Numbered from the stretch's first letter, positions 6,065 through 14,199 are shown. The stretch is DNA of 15,268 nt from CANKHA01 sp040877285 (GCA_040877285.1 JBBDNZ010000155.1:1-15268); one strand, 5' to 3'. The notes: generated by a model from the letters alone, not told the origin. A program made the numbers and translations.

Positions 6065-7602
6065 ACGAGAACGCCTCGCCGCCGGCATCCAAGGGAGCGG
6101 CCGCAAACAGCGTTCGCGTCCGCCGGCTCGGACTCGATACGCAATACGAAGCCGTCGTTTTCATGCACAAAGAGTGCGAGGTATGCCGTTCGGAAGGATT
6201 CAGCGCGCATACGCGGGTGCTGTTGTGTCACGGCGAACGGCAAGTGATCGCCACGCTCTATCAGGTCATTGGCGACCTCGTCGCACACGATGAAGCCGCG
6301 CTGTCGGAAGCCGCCTGGCGGCGGCTCGGCTTGCGAGACGGCGATCGCGTCGTGGTCAGGCATCCAGCACCCCTCGACTCCTTAAGCCATGTGCGCAGCC
6401 GCATCTATGGGCATGAACTCGGCGAGGCGTCTTTCTCCGCGATTATCGAAGACGTCGTGGCCGGCAAATATTCGGACATCCATTTGTCGTCCTTTCTGAC
6501 GGCCTGCGCGACGCGCGCACTCGATCGCAGTGAAATCCTGGCGCTGACCCATGCGATGGTGGAGGTCGGCGAGCGGCTGCACTGGCCCGCCGGCATGATC
6601 ATGGACAAACACAGCATTGGCGGTCTGCCCGGCAATCGTACGACGCCCATCGTGGTATCGATCGCGGCGGCGCTTGGACTGAAGATGCCGAAAACGTCGT
6701 CACGGGCGATCACGTCGCCTGCCGGCACCGCGGATACCATGGAAACTATGGCGCCGGTCGATCTCAACGCCGCGGCCATCCGGCGCGTGGTCGAGCGCGA
6801 AGGCGGATGCATCGTGTGGGGCGGCGGTGCCGTCAAGCTGAGCCCGGCGGATGACATCCTCATCCGGGTCGAGCGGGCGCTCGACCTCGACAGCGAAGGG
6901 CAGATGATCGCCTCCGTTCTGTCGAAAAAAATCGCGGCGGGGTCCACCCACGTGGTGATCGATATGCCCGTCGGTCCGACGGCCAAAGTGCGAAGCTCCG
7001 ACGTCGCGCAAGCTCTTTCTTTGGGGTTTACGAGCATCGCCGAGGCGTTCGGGCTGGCCGTCAAAATCGTGCCGACCGATGGGATCCAGCCGGTGGGACG
7101 CGGAATTGGCCCGGCGCTCGAAGCCCGTGACGTGCTGTCCGTCCTGCGCTGCGAAACCGATGCCCCGCAGGATCTGCGCGAACGGGCCATTGCGCTCGCC
7201 GCCGCCTTGCTCGAAGTCGCCGACATGGCTCCGCCCGGCCGGGGAGAAGCCGCGGCCGCGCAGGCGCTCGATAGCGGTCGCGCCTGGGCGAAATTTCAAC
7301 GCATATGCGAGGCGCAAGGAGGCATGCGCGTGCCGCCGACATCGCGCCAGCGGCGGCCGCTTCCGGCGGCGCGGGCGGGACGCTTGCATTCCATCGACAA
7401 TCGAAAAATCGCGCGGCTGGCCAAGCTCGCCGGCGCCCCCGACGACAAAGCGGCCGGCGTCGACCTGCATGTGACGGTCGGAGATTCTATCGTAGCCGGA
7501 CAGCCGTTATGCACCGTTCATGCCGAATCGCCCGGCGAGCTTGCCTATGCCTTCGCTTATGCCGCGGACAATCCCGACATTATCGTCATCAATGAATCAT
7601 GA
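6061..7602 (+). CDS. Archaeal-type AMP/thymidine phosphorylase family protein
   Basis: This 513-residue protein belongs to the AMP phosphorylase/putative thymidine phosphorylase group. A separate N-terminal domain (about 17-100) precedes the glycosyltransferase core. The phosphate/nucleotide signatures KHSIGGLPGNR (183-193) and SRAITSPAGTADTME (214-228) follow the archaeal AMP phosphorylase pattern, not the KHSTGG/GLGHTGGT pattern of E. coli DeoA. Family knowledge predicts NMP + Pi giving a free base and ribose-1,5-bisphosphate; thymidine phosphorolysis is the common database name. The C-terminal pyrimidine-phosphorylase-like domain (about 435-505) contains VDLHVTVGDSIVAGQPL. ATG 6061 overlaps the previous stop (ATGA 6061-6064), and the gene's own stop overlaps the next ATG in the same way. 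Substrate choice between AMP, CMP, UMP and thymidine cannot be read from sequence. Confidence 0.85.
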   Translation: MNENASPPASKGAAANSVRVRRLGLDTQYEAVVFMHKECEVCRSEGFSAHTRVLLCHGERQVIATLYQVIGDLVAHDEAALSEAAWRRLGLRDGDRVVVRHPAPLDSLSHVRSRIYGHELGEASFSAIIEDVVAGKYSDIHLSSFLTACATRALDRSEILALTHAMVEVGERLHWPAGMIMDKHSIGGLPGNRTTPIVVSIAAALGLKMPKTSSRAITSPAGTADTMETMAPVDLNAAAIRRVVEREGGCIVWGGGAVKLSPADDILIRVERALDLDSEGQMIASVLSKKIAAGSTHVVIDMPVGPTAKVRSSDVAQALSLGFTSIAEAFGLAVKIVPTDGIQPVGRGIGPALEARDVLSVLRCETDAPQDLRERAIALAAALLEVADMAPPGRGEAAAAQALDSGRAWAKFQRICEAQGGMRVPPTSRQRRPLPAARAGRLHSIDNRKIARLAKLAGAPDDKAAGVDLHVTVGDSIVAGQPLCTVHAESPGELAYAFAYAADNPDIIVINES

Positions 7603-8495
7603 GCGCGCCGCTGATCATCGCCATGCCAGGCAACGAGGCGATGGCGGCTTCGCTCGCCCGGTATCTGGACGCCGAACCCGGCCAGCTTGAACTGCGTACG
7701 TTTCCCGACGGCGAATCCTATTTGCGTTTTCACACCGACGTCTCGCACCGCGATCTTGCGATCCTCTGCACCCTCGATCGTCCCAACGAAAAGATTTTGC
7801 CGCTGCTCTTTTCCGCGCTCACCGCGCGCGAACTCGGCGCCGCACGGATCGGTCTCATCGCTCCCTACCTTGCTTACATGCGGCAGGACCGGCGTTTTAG
7901 ACCGGGCGAGGCGGTGACGTCGCGTGAATTCGCAAGGCTTCTTTCCGGCGCGTTCGATTGGCTGGTCACGGTGGATCCGCATCTTCATCGCTATGGCTCG
8001 CTCGCGGAAATCTATTCGATCCCGGCTTGCGCCGTGCATGCGGCGCCTTTGCTCTCGCGGTGGATCAAGGCAAACGTTGCAAATCCTTTTCTCATCGGCC
8101 CCGACCGCGAGAGCGAGCAGTGGATATCCGCGGTAGCAAAAGACGCCGGCTCGCCTTATGCCGTGCTCGAAAAGATTCGTCGCGGGGATCGCGACGTGGA
8201 GATTTCGGTCAAAAATCTCGGCGATCTTGCCGGGCGCACGCCGGTGCTTGTCGATGACATTATTTCAAGCGGACGGACCATGATCGAAGCGGTCCGCTTG
8301 CTTGCCAAGCAGACGGCGGCCGCGCCGGTTTGCGTCGCCATCCACGGCATATTTGCCGACAAATCCGACCGGCTGCTTGCCCGCGTCGGCGCGCGCGTCG
8401 TTACATCGAATAGCATCCCTCACGCAACGAACGCCATTGACGTGACCCAGGCCGTAGCGCAGGAAATTCGCCGATTTCAGGCCCCTTGCGATTAA
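7599..8495 (+). CDS. Ribose-phosphate pyrophosphokinase (PRPP synthase), divergent paralogue
   Basis: At 298 residues this is slightly shorter than housekeeping Prs (about 310-320). Family marks are RTFPDGESYLRF (33-44), PYLAYMRQDRRFRPGEAVTSREF (from 89), VDPHLHRY (125-132), the catalytic loop KIRRGDRD (192-199), and the PRPP loop VLVDDIISSGRTM (216-228). The loop's DDIISSGRT differs from the DDIIDTAGT of standard bacterial enzymes and is closer to archaeal forms. The reaction is ribose-5-phosphate + ATP to PRPP + AMP. Location in an operon with an NMP phosphorylase suggests a salvage paralogue, not the housekeeping gene, so I give no prs symbol. ATG 7599 overlaps the phosphorylase stop (ATGA 7599-7602). 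Confidence 0.85.
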   Translation: MSAPLIIAMPGNEAMAASLARYLDAEPGQLELRTFPDGESYLRFHTDVSHRDLAILCTLDRPNEKILPLLFSALTARELGAARIGLIAPYLAYMRQDRRFRPGEAVTSREFARLLSGAFDWLVTVDPHLHRYGSLAEIYSIPACAVHAAPLLSRWIKANVANPFLIGPDRESEQWISAVAKDAGSPYAVLEKIRRGDRDVEISVKNLGDLAGRTPVLVDDIISSGRTMIEAVRLLAKQTAAAPVCVAIHGIFADKSDRLLARVGARVVTSNSIPHATNAIDVTQAVAQEIRRFQAPCD

Positions 8496-8577
8496 AGCCC
8501 GCCTCGTGCTCGCATGGCGCTATGCTCGGCGACGCTAGGGCGGCGGGCGGAAGGCTTGGAAGGACAGCTAACTACCT

Positions 8578-9910
8578 ATGTTGACTACTGAAATTTTTAT
8601 CGTTCTCGTGCTCATCGTCATCAATGGCCTTTTTGCCCTGTCGGAACTGGCGGTGGTGTCCTCGCGCCCCGGACGGCTGCAGCTGCTGGTCGAGCGCAGG
8701 GTCAACGGGTCGCGGGGGGCGCTTGCCCCAGCCGACAACGACGCTTGCTGCGAGGCTCGCCGCCGAACCCGGACGTTTTCTCTCGACCGTTCAGATCGGC
8801 ATCACGCTCGTCGGCATCGTGGCCGGCGCCTTTTCCGGCGCCACGCTTGCCGCCCGTCTCGTTAACAGGCTGATGGAGCAGGGCGTTTCCGAGGGCATCG
8901 CCGAACCGGTCGGCTATGGCCTGGTGGTCACACTCATCACCTATCTCTCTCTCATCATCGGCGAGCTCGTGCCCAAACAAATCGCCTTGCGTAACCCCGA
9001 AAAAGTGGCCTGCCTGGTCGCGCCCGCCATGACGGTGATTTCGCGCATCGCATCCCCGCTGATCACGCTCTTGGATTATTCCGGCAAGGCGGTGCTGGCG
9101 CTACTCGGCCAGCGTGGCGTCGCCGCCAGCCGCGTGACCGACGAGGAGATCAGGACGCTGGTGGCGGAGGCCGAGAGCGCCGGCGTGCTGGAGCCGGAGG
9201 AGCGCGCCATGATCAGCGCGGTGATGCGGCTTGCCGACCGGCCGGTTCGCGCGATGATGACGCCGCGCCGCGACGTGGACATGGTCGATCTCGCCGACAG
9301 CGACGACGCCAACAAGCGCCATATCATGGAAACGGCGCATTCGCGGCTGCCGGTCTATGAGGAATCTCCGGATACGGTGCTGGGCGTCGTCCAGGCGAAG
9401 GACTTGCTGGATCGCTGTCTCAATGGCAGCGCGTTGAACATTCGCGAGTCCATCCGTCAAGCGCCCATCATTCCCGAGACCATGGACGCTCTCGATGTCG
9501 TCAACGTATTAAAATCGTCTCCCGTGCATATCGGCCTCGTGCACGATGAATACGGGCACTTCCAAGGCGTGGTGACCTCCGCCGACATCCTCGAAGCCAT
9601 CGTGGGTGAATTCCGCAGCGAGGAAGGTGCGGCCGAACCGGAAATCGTGCGGCGCGCCGACGGCTCCTATCTCGTCGCCGGCGCTATGCCGGTTGATGAG
9701 CTCGCTGATTTTCTCGGCATATCGCTGCCCAGGGACCGCAGCTATCATACCGTCGCCGGGCTTGCGCTTTCCGGTTTCGGCAAGCTGCCGGAAGTCGGCG
9801 AAAGCGTCCGCCTGCATGGATGGCAATTCGAGGTCGTGGACATGGACGGCCGGCGCATCGACAAGATTCTTCTGACCAGGGCGCCCCCGCGCCGCCAGGC
9901 GAAGCCCTGA
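8578..9910 (+). pseudogene. CorC/HlyC-family CNNM-CBS membrane protein, broken by a one-base frameshift
   Basis: ATG 8578 opens a normal N-terminus with a first membrane helix (TEIFIVLVLIVINGLFALSE, residues 4-23). The frame leaves the family at about 8714-8719, a run of six G. One base later in phase the protein resumes with LAAEPGRFLSTVQIGITLVG and continues to TGA 9908-9910. The span is 1333 bases (444 codons plus one), so removing one G restores a protein of about 443 residues, the normal length. Domains: CNNM/DUF21 membrane part, two CBS motifs (HSRLPVYEESPDTVLGVV and the later VHDEYGHFQGVVTSADILE), and a C-terminal CorC_HlyC domain (GDR-less form DGSYLVAGAMPVDELADFLG). Members are linked to divalent cation export. 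The break may be a mutation or a sequencing error. An ATG at 8624 could start a shorter product lacking helix 1. Confidence 0.85.
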
Positions 9911-9920
9911 TGCGCGGACT

Positions 9921-10328
9921 CTAGGCGTCTTTCTCCCCCACCGGCCCGCGCACCAGATCCATCAGTTCGACCACGTTGCGGTCGGGATCGAGAAAATAGG
10001 CGCTGCGTCCTTGGAAGGTGCCCTTGCGCCGGTCTTCTTCCTTGAGCAGCTTGATGCCCTTCGAGGTCAGGAATTTCATCGCCCGGTCGTATTCCTGTGC
10101 CGTCACGCGGAAGGCGTGGTGGATCTCGGTTCCTCCCTCCGGGTTCGGATCGATCGGCTTGTCCGAATAGGTGAGGACAAAATAGTCATCTTCGCCCGCG
10201 CGCATGAACACCATGTGATCGTTGCGCCGGATTTTCTCCATGCCGAGTATCTCGGTATAGAATTTTTCCGAGCGGTCGAGGTCCTTCACCGGAATGGTGA
10301 AATGCAGCACGCCTTGTGTCTTCAACAT
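9921..10328 (-). CDS. VOC (glyoxalase/bleomycin-resistance fold) family protein
   Basis: This 135-residue protein has the single-chain VOC pattern: VLHFTIPVKDLDRSEKFYTEIL (from 7), a central IHHAFRV (69-75), and AYFLDPDRNVVELMD (110-124). Candidate metal ligands are His9, His70 or His71, and Glu121. VOC enzymes include glyoxalase I, ring-cleavage dioxygenases and resistance proteins; the substrate cannot be told. AGGA lies 7 nt before the ATG at 10328, preferable to a longer in-frame opening at 10382. The gene converges on the CorC gene with only 10 bases between the stops and no visible terminator. Confidence 0.85.
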   Translation of the reverse strand: MLKTQGVLHFTIPVKDLDRSEKFYTEILGMEKIRRNDHMVFMRAGEDDYFVLTYSDKPIDPNPEGGTEIHHAFRVTAQEYDRAMKFLTSKGIKLLKEEDRRKGTFQGRSAYFLDPDRNVVELMDLVRGPVGEKDA

Positions 10329-10442
10329 CGGTTTTTCCTGACGATCGCACTGCGCTTCTTGCGACCTGCACCTTATCCCCAAGCCGCACGCGTCACCCTC
10401 CGCCTATCATAAAACGCGCCTAGCGTCCGTGCGTCAATTGAT

Positions 10443-10673
10443 ATGCAGCGGGGGATGCCATGTCCGCTCTTCCCGCCTCGATCCGCTGGAATTTTATGCA
10501 TTATCGATATCGACGACAGTGCGCGGCTCGCCAAGTTCGTCCTTCACAATGGCGAGCCCAACGACCGCAGCAACCTTTCGGAGAAATGGGAAGGGCTTAC
10601 ACTCGTGCCGACAGCCGATGTCGACACCATGTTCCTGGTCTACCGGATCGCCATGCTGAAGTCGGCGGTGTAG
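10443..10673 (+). pseudogene. Unrecognised ORF, probably a C-terminal gene fragment
   Basis: This frame is open to TAG 10671-10673. From about codon 22 (IDIDDSARLAKFVLHNGEPN) to VPTADVDTMFLVYRIAMLKSAV it has high-GC third positions and a protein-like composition. The first 20 codons look non-coding, and no good ribosome-binding site precedes ATG 10443. I do not recognise the family. A GGGGGA stretch lies before an ATG at 10460 in a different frame, whose first dozen codons look reasonable, so a short deletion or frameshift near 10490-10505 could have broken a small gene. It may be a true small gene or a fragment. Confidence 0.35.
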
Positions 10674-11034
10674 TCCAGGCGTTGAAGTTGCCGGCCTTGG
10701 CTTCGACCAGCGGTCTGCGCCAAGGGTCCACGGAGCGGCGATGGAAAGTATGCCCGCCCGCCGGACAGGCCCGGCGCGCGAATTATTTTGCTTATTCAAG
10801 CACTTGTAGAGGAGCATCGAAGCCTGTGCTGGCATTGCGGCGTCGGTGCGGCACCACCTGCGAAAGTCTAGGTGCGGCGGTTGGCCCACAAGGGTAGAAA
10901 ATTAAATATTATGCATGCCAGCCGGAATGCGCTTTGATAGGCACCCGGCCGCAACCCCATCCAAGGGAGCAGGGGCCGCAACTATGCAAAGCCGACGCAG
11001 AGCGGCACGACAACATCGAGGGAGGAGTAACGCC
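10674..11034. other. Gene-free leader upstream of the TTT transporter
   Basis: I see no convincing gene in these 361 bases. Most of it is GC-rich with no repeats I can support. An AT-rich patch at 10895-10916 contains TATTAT (10907-10912) and follows TTGGCC (10881-10886), a loose sigma-70-like pair with a spacing of 20, so the transporter promoter may lie here. The palindromic core ATGCAT/GCATGC (10911-10918) is next to it. The region ends in the strong ribosome-binding site of tctC. Confidence 0.35.
10905..10923 (+). promoter_or_regulatory. AATATT...CAGCC element upstream of tctC (candidate operator)
   Basis: AATATT (10905-10910) and CAGCC (10919-10923) flank ATGCATGC. The same two ends recur directly before the GntR gene at 14280-14296 with GTATAT between them. 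A shared element in front of the transporter and its likely regulator could be the GntR binding site. The spacing differs by 2 bases and the match is short, so chance is possible. Confidence 0.3.
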
Positions 11035-12042
11035 ATGCCACGTTCCATGCATTCGTTAGGTCTTTTTGCAGCGGCTGCGCTGTCGCTGGGCGCGCTTGCG
11101 CTCACGCCGGCATCGGCCGCCTGGGAGCCGACCAATCCGGTCGAGTTCATCATTCCCGCCGGCACCGGCGGCGGCGCCGATCAAATGGCGCGCACCATTC
11201 AGGGCATCGTCGCCAAGCACAATCTGGCGAAACAGCCGATCGTCGTTATCAACAAGTCCGGCGGCGCCGGCGGCGAAGGCTTCCTGGACGTCAAGAACTC
11301 GCCGGGCAATCCGCACAAGATCATCATTACGCTTTCCAACCTGTTCACCACCCCGCTCGCCACCGGCATTCCCTTCAACTGGAAGGATCTCACCCCGGTC
11401 GCCATGCTGGCGCTCGACGAATTCGTGTTCTGGGTCAATGCCGAGAAGCCTTATAAAAACGTGAAGGAATACGTCGCCGCCGCCAAAGCGGCGAACGGCA
11501 CGTTCAAAATGGCCGGCACCGGATCCAAGCAGGAAGATCAGATCATTACGGTCGCGATCGAAAAGAGCACCGGCGCCAAGTTCATCTTTATTCCGGAGAA
11601 GGGCGGCGGCGCGGTGGCGACGCAGCTCGTGGGCAACCACGTCGACTCGACCGTCAATAACCCGATTGAAGCCGTCGCCCATTGGCGCGGCGACAAGGTC
11701 CGGCCGCTGTGCGTATTCGACACCAAGCGGCTTGAGTACAAGGACAAGATCGCCGGCGATGCGTCCTGGAACAGCATCCCGACGTGCCGGGAATCCGGCA
11801 TCGATATGGACTATGTGATGCTGCGCGGTATCTTCATGACCCCGGGCGCCACTCAGGATCAGGTCAACTATTACATCGACCTGCTCAAGAAAGTACGTGA
11901 AACACCCGAGTGGAAGAAGCTCATGGCCGATGGCGCCTTCAATCAGAGCTTCATGACGGGCAAGGAATATACCGACTGGGTTGCCAAGGAAGAGAAACGG
12001 CACGAAGAGCTGATGAAGGCCGCAGGCTTCCTCGCGAAGTAA
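11035..12042 (+). CDS. tctC: TTT transporter periplasmic solute-binding protein (TctC)
   Basis: This 335-residue protein has a signal peptide (hydrophobic 8-23, cleavage near ASA-A at 28-29) and the Bug/TctC fold pattern: EFIIPAGTGGGADQMAR early in the mature protein, INKSGGAGGEGFLDV, and a C-terminal hinge region ending in helices. TctC proteins capture carboxylates in the periplasm and deliver them to the TctAB membrane pair. GGGAGGAG (11020-11026), 8 nt before ATG 11035, fixes the start; longer in-frame openings from 10915 lack this. Oxalate or a related small acid is inferred as ligand from the downstream oxalyl-CoA decarboxylase. Confidence 0.9.
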   Translation: MPRSMHSLGLFAAAALSLGALALTPASAAWEPTNPVEFIIPAGTGGGADQMARTIQGIVAKHNLAKQPIVVINKSGGAGGEGFLDVKNSPGNPHKIIITLSNLFTTPLATGIPFNWKDLTPVAMLALDEFVFWVNAEKPYKNVKEYVAAAKAANGTFKMAGTGSKQEDQIITVAIEKSTGAKFIFIPEKGGGAVATQLVGNHVDSTVNNPIEAVAHWRGDKVRPLCVFDTKRLEYKDKIAGDASWNSIPTCRESGIDMDYVMLRGIFMTPGATQDQVNYYIDLLKKVRETPEWKKLMADGAFNQSFMTGKEYTDWVAKEEKRHEELMKAAGFLAK

Positions 12043-12053
12043 TCATCAAGCGC

Positions 12054-12088
12054 TGAATGCCGGCGGGCTTATGTCCCGCCGGCGTTCA
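12054..12088 (+). other. Strong intercistronic hairpin between tctC and tctB
   Basis: GCCGGCGGG (12059-12067) pairs exactly with CCCGCCGGC (12075-12083) across the 7-nt loop CTTATGT. Outer bases TGAAT (12054-12058) and GTTCA (12084-12088) extend the stem to 14 bp with one G-U pair. It starts 11 bases after the tctC stop and ends 27 bases before the tctB ATG. No T-run follows. The likely effect is protection of tctC mRNA and partial attenuation, giving more binding protein than membrane subunits. Confidence 0.75.
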
Positions 12089-12115
12089 TCTCTACGTCGC
12101 GCGGGAGTCGTTGGA

Positions 12116-12622
12116 ATGAGCAAGCCTTCGGAAACGGCGGTGCGGTCGGGACCGGCCCACCGCACGGTGGAAATCGGCGTTGCCCTGTTCACCGCCATCT
12201 TCGCTCTCGTGGTCATCGCCGGGAGCCTCAAGGCCGGCAAGGATTGGGCCTTTGACGGTCCGCGCGCCGGTTTCTTTCCCTTCTATATCGGCGTGTCGAT
12301 TCTGATCGCGAGCGTGGTCAATCTCATCCGCGCTGTTATCGACGTGCCCAAGGAAAAGCTTTTCGCCGACTGGACCCAGTTGCGCCGTGTCGTATCGGTC
12401 CTTGTTCCGCTCGCAATCTATGTGGCGGCCATTTCCTGGGTTGGAATTTACCTCGCCTCCGCCGGTCTTATCGCCATCTTCATGAAGTGGCTTGGGCGAT
12501 ATGGCTGGCTCAAGGTGGCAGCCTATTCCATTGCCATTCCCATCATCGTCTTCATCGTCTTTGAGAAATACTTCCTGGTGCCGCTGCCGAAGGGGGCGAT
12601 CGAACGTTGGCTGGGTTTTTAA
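12116..12622 (+). CDS. tctB: TTT transporter small membrane subunit (TctB)
   Basis: This 168-residue membrane protein has the TctB shape: a short cytosolic N-terminus, helix 1 at about 18-37, helix 2 at 52-75 after a GPRAGFFPFYIG loop (the family's conserved G-P-x-x-FP stretch), then helices near 91-126 and 132-156, and a basic C-terminus. TctB partners TctA in the sodium- or proton-driven uptake complex. GGGAG (12103-12107), 8 nt before ATG 12116, supports this start over an in-frame ATG at 12071 that lies inside the hairpin. It is the middle gene of tctCBA. Confidence 0.88.
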   Translation: MSKPSETAVRSGPAHRTVEIGVALFTAIFALVVIAGSLKAGKDWAFDGPRAGFFPFYIGVSILIASVVNLIRAVIDVPKEKLFADWTQLRRVVSVLVPLAIYVAAISWVGIYLASAGLIAIFMKWLGRYGWLKVAAYSIAIPIIVFIVFEKYFLVPLPKGAIERWLGF

Positions 12623-12650
12623 GAACCCGGCTTTGAAAGAGGTCGCGTGC

Positions 12651-12674
12651 GTGGATGCCGCGCGGGGCATCCAC
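12651..12674 (+). other. Intercistronic hairpin between tctB and tctA
   Basis: GTGGATGCC (12651-12659) and GGCATCCAC (12666-12674) form a perfect 9-bp stem with the loop GCGCGG. It ends 22 bases before the tctA ATG. No T-run follows. With the tctC-tctB hairpin, both gaps of the transporter operon carry a strong stem, which suggests mRNA processing or stability control. Confidence 0.7.
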
Positions 12675-12696
12675 ACAGGCAATAAAGACAAAGACA

Positions 12697-14199
12697 ATGC
12701 AGGAAATTGCCAATCTGTTCGGGGGTTTTGCGACGGTTCTTGAGCCGTACAACATCATGTTGATGTTTATCGGCGTGCTGCTCGGCGTCCTCATCGGCGT
12801 GTTGCCCGGCCTCGGCGGCGCCAACGGGGTGGCGATCCTGCTGCCGCTGACCTTCTCGATGTCGCCGACCTCGGCGATCATCATGCTTACCTGCATTTAT
12901 TGGGGCGCCTTGTTCGGCGGCGCCATTACCTCGATCCTGTTCAACATACCGGGCGAACCGTGGTCCGTCGCGACCACCTTCGACGGCTATCCCATGGCGC
13001 GCAAAGGCCAGGCGGCCGAGGCGCTCACCGCCGCTTTCAGCTCGTCTTTCATCGGCGCGCTGTTCGCCGTCATCGTCATTACGCTGGTGGCGCCGCTGGT
13101 CGCCGCCTTCGCGTTACGCTTCGGGCCGGCGGAGAAATTCTCCGTCTATTTTCTCGCTTTTTGCAGCTTCATCGGCTTGAGCAAGGAACCGCCGTTCAAG
13201 ACCATTGCGGCGATGATGATCGGTTTCGCATTGGCCTCCGTTGGGCTCGACCAGATGACCGGCCAGTTGCGCCTGACTTTCGGATTCACGTCGCTCCTGC
13301 CCGGAATCGACTTCCTGATTGCAGTTATCGGCCTATTCGGCATCGGCGAAATCCTGCTCACGATGGAGGAAGGGTTGCGCTTCAAGGGCGACAGTGCGCG
13401 GCTGAGCCTGCGGGTCGTGCTGCGGACCTGGGCCGAAATGCCGAAATACTGGTTCATGATTCTGCGCTCGGCGATTATCGGCTGCTGGATGGGCATCACC
13501 CCGGCCGGCGCGACGCCGGCATCCTTCATGAGCTACGGCATCGCCAAGCGCATGTCGAAGCGCGGATCCAAATTCGGCACCGGCGAGATCGAAGGCGTGA
13601 TCGCGCCGGAAGTGGCGAACAACGCCGCCGGCACATCGGCCCTGCTGCCGATGCTCTCGCTCGGCGTGCCCGGCTCGCCCACCGCGGCGGTGCTGCTCGG
13701 CGGCCTGCTGATCTGGGGCCTGCAGCCGGGGCCGCTGCTGTTCGTCGAGCAGAAGGAATTTGTCTGGAGCCTGATCGCCAGCATGTATCTCGGCAATATC
13801 GCCAGCCTTATCGTCGTGATGACCTGTGTGCCGCTATTCGCCGCGATCCTGCGGGTACCGTTCAGCATCATCGCTCCGATCATCCTGGTCGCCTGCGCCA
13901 TCGGCGCCTTCAGCGTGCACAATTCGACATTCGACATCATGTTGATCCTGGTATTTGGGGTCGTGGGTTATCTGCTCAAGAAATGCGACTATCCGCTGGC
14001 TCCGTTGGTTCTGGCCATCGTGCTCGGCAACAACGCGGAAGAATCCTTCCGCCAGTCGCTGCTGGCCTCGCAGGGCAGCCCCGCCATCTTCTGGTCTAAC
14101 GGGCTGGTCGGCACGATCATGGCGCTGGGCCTGATCGCGCTGTTCTGGCCGCTCATTTCAAACGGCTGGTCGCGGCTGCGCTCGCGGCCGGCCTTCTGA
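12697..14199 (+). CDS. tctA: TTT transporter large membrane subunit (TctA)
   Basis: This 500-residue polytopic membrane protein is the permease of the tripartite tricarboxylate transporter. Family signatures are GVLPGLGGANGVAILLP (34-50), and WGALFGGAITSILFNIPGEP followed by TFDGYPMARKGQAAEAL (about 69-110). A related glycine-rich repeat occurs in the second half (GVPGSPTAAVLLGGLLIWGL). About 11-12 membrane helices are visible. ATG 12697 gives the usual N-terminus (a short segment before LMFIGVLLGVLIG); the ribosome-binding site is poor, so translation may depend on coupling or on the upstream stem. Confidence 0.92.
   Translation: MQEIANLFGGFATVLEPYNIMLMFIGVLLGVLIGVLPGLGGANGVAILLPLTFSMSPTSAIIMLTCIYWGALFGGAITSILFNIPGEPWSVATTFDGYPMARKGQAAEALTAAFSSSFIGALFAVIVITLVAPLVAAFALRFGPAEKFSVYFLAFCSFIGLSKEPPFKTIAAMMIGFALASVGLDQMTGQLRLTFGFTSLLPGIDFLIAVIGLFGIGEILLTMEEGLRFKGDSARLSLRVVLRTWAEMPKYWFMILRSAIIGCWMGITPAGATPASFMSYGIAKRMSKRGSKFGTGEIEGVIAPEVANNAAGTSALLPMLSLGVPGSPTAAVLLGGLLIWGLQPGPLLFVEQKEFVWSLIASMYLGNIASLIVVMTCVPLFAAILRVPFSIIAPIILVACAIGAFSVHNSTFDIMLILVFGVVGYLLKKCDYPLAPLVLAIVLGNNAEESFRQSLLASQGSPAIFWSNGLVGTIMALGLIALFWPLISNGWSRLRSRPAF

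Noticed and set aside
5051..6106. 351-residue open frame on the minus strand
   Set aside because: Antisense to the beta-CASP gene, which has complete family motifs; the antisense product shows none.
8497..8548. GCCCGCC/GGCGGGC arms after the PRPP synthase gene as a terminator
   Set aside because: The loop is about 38 bases and there is no T-run; complementary GC heptamers are expected by chance at this composition.
8700..8760. Programmed ribosomal frameshifting in the CorC gene
   Set aside because: The G6 run is not followed by a visible stimulatory stem or internal Shine-Dalgarno site, and members of this family are not known to need a frameshift. Mutation or sequencing error is simpler.
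10460..10897. 145-residue open frame preceded by GGGGGA
   Set aside because: Only the first dozen codons look protein-like; the rest is Arg/Gln/Ala-rich and overlaps a better coding-like frame. Kept only as a hint that a small gene was broken here.
12900..14099. 399-residue open frame on the plus strand, and the 315-residue minus-strand frame at 11056-12003
   Set aside because: Alternate-frame shadows of tctA and tctC; Arg/His-rich products without domains.
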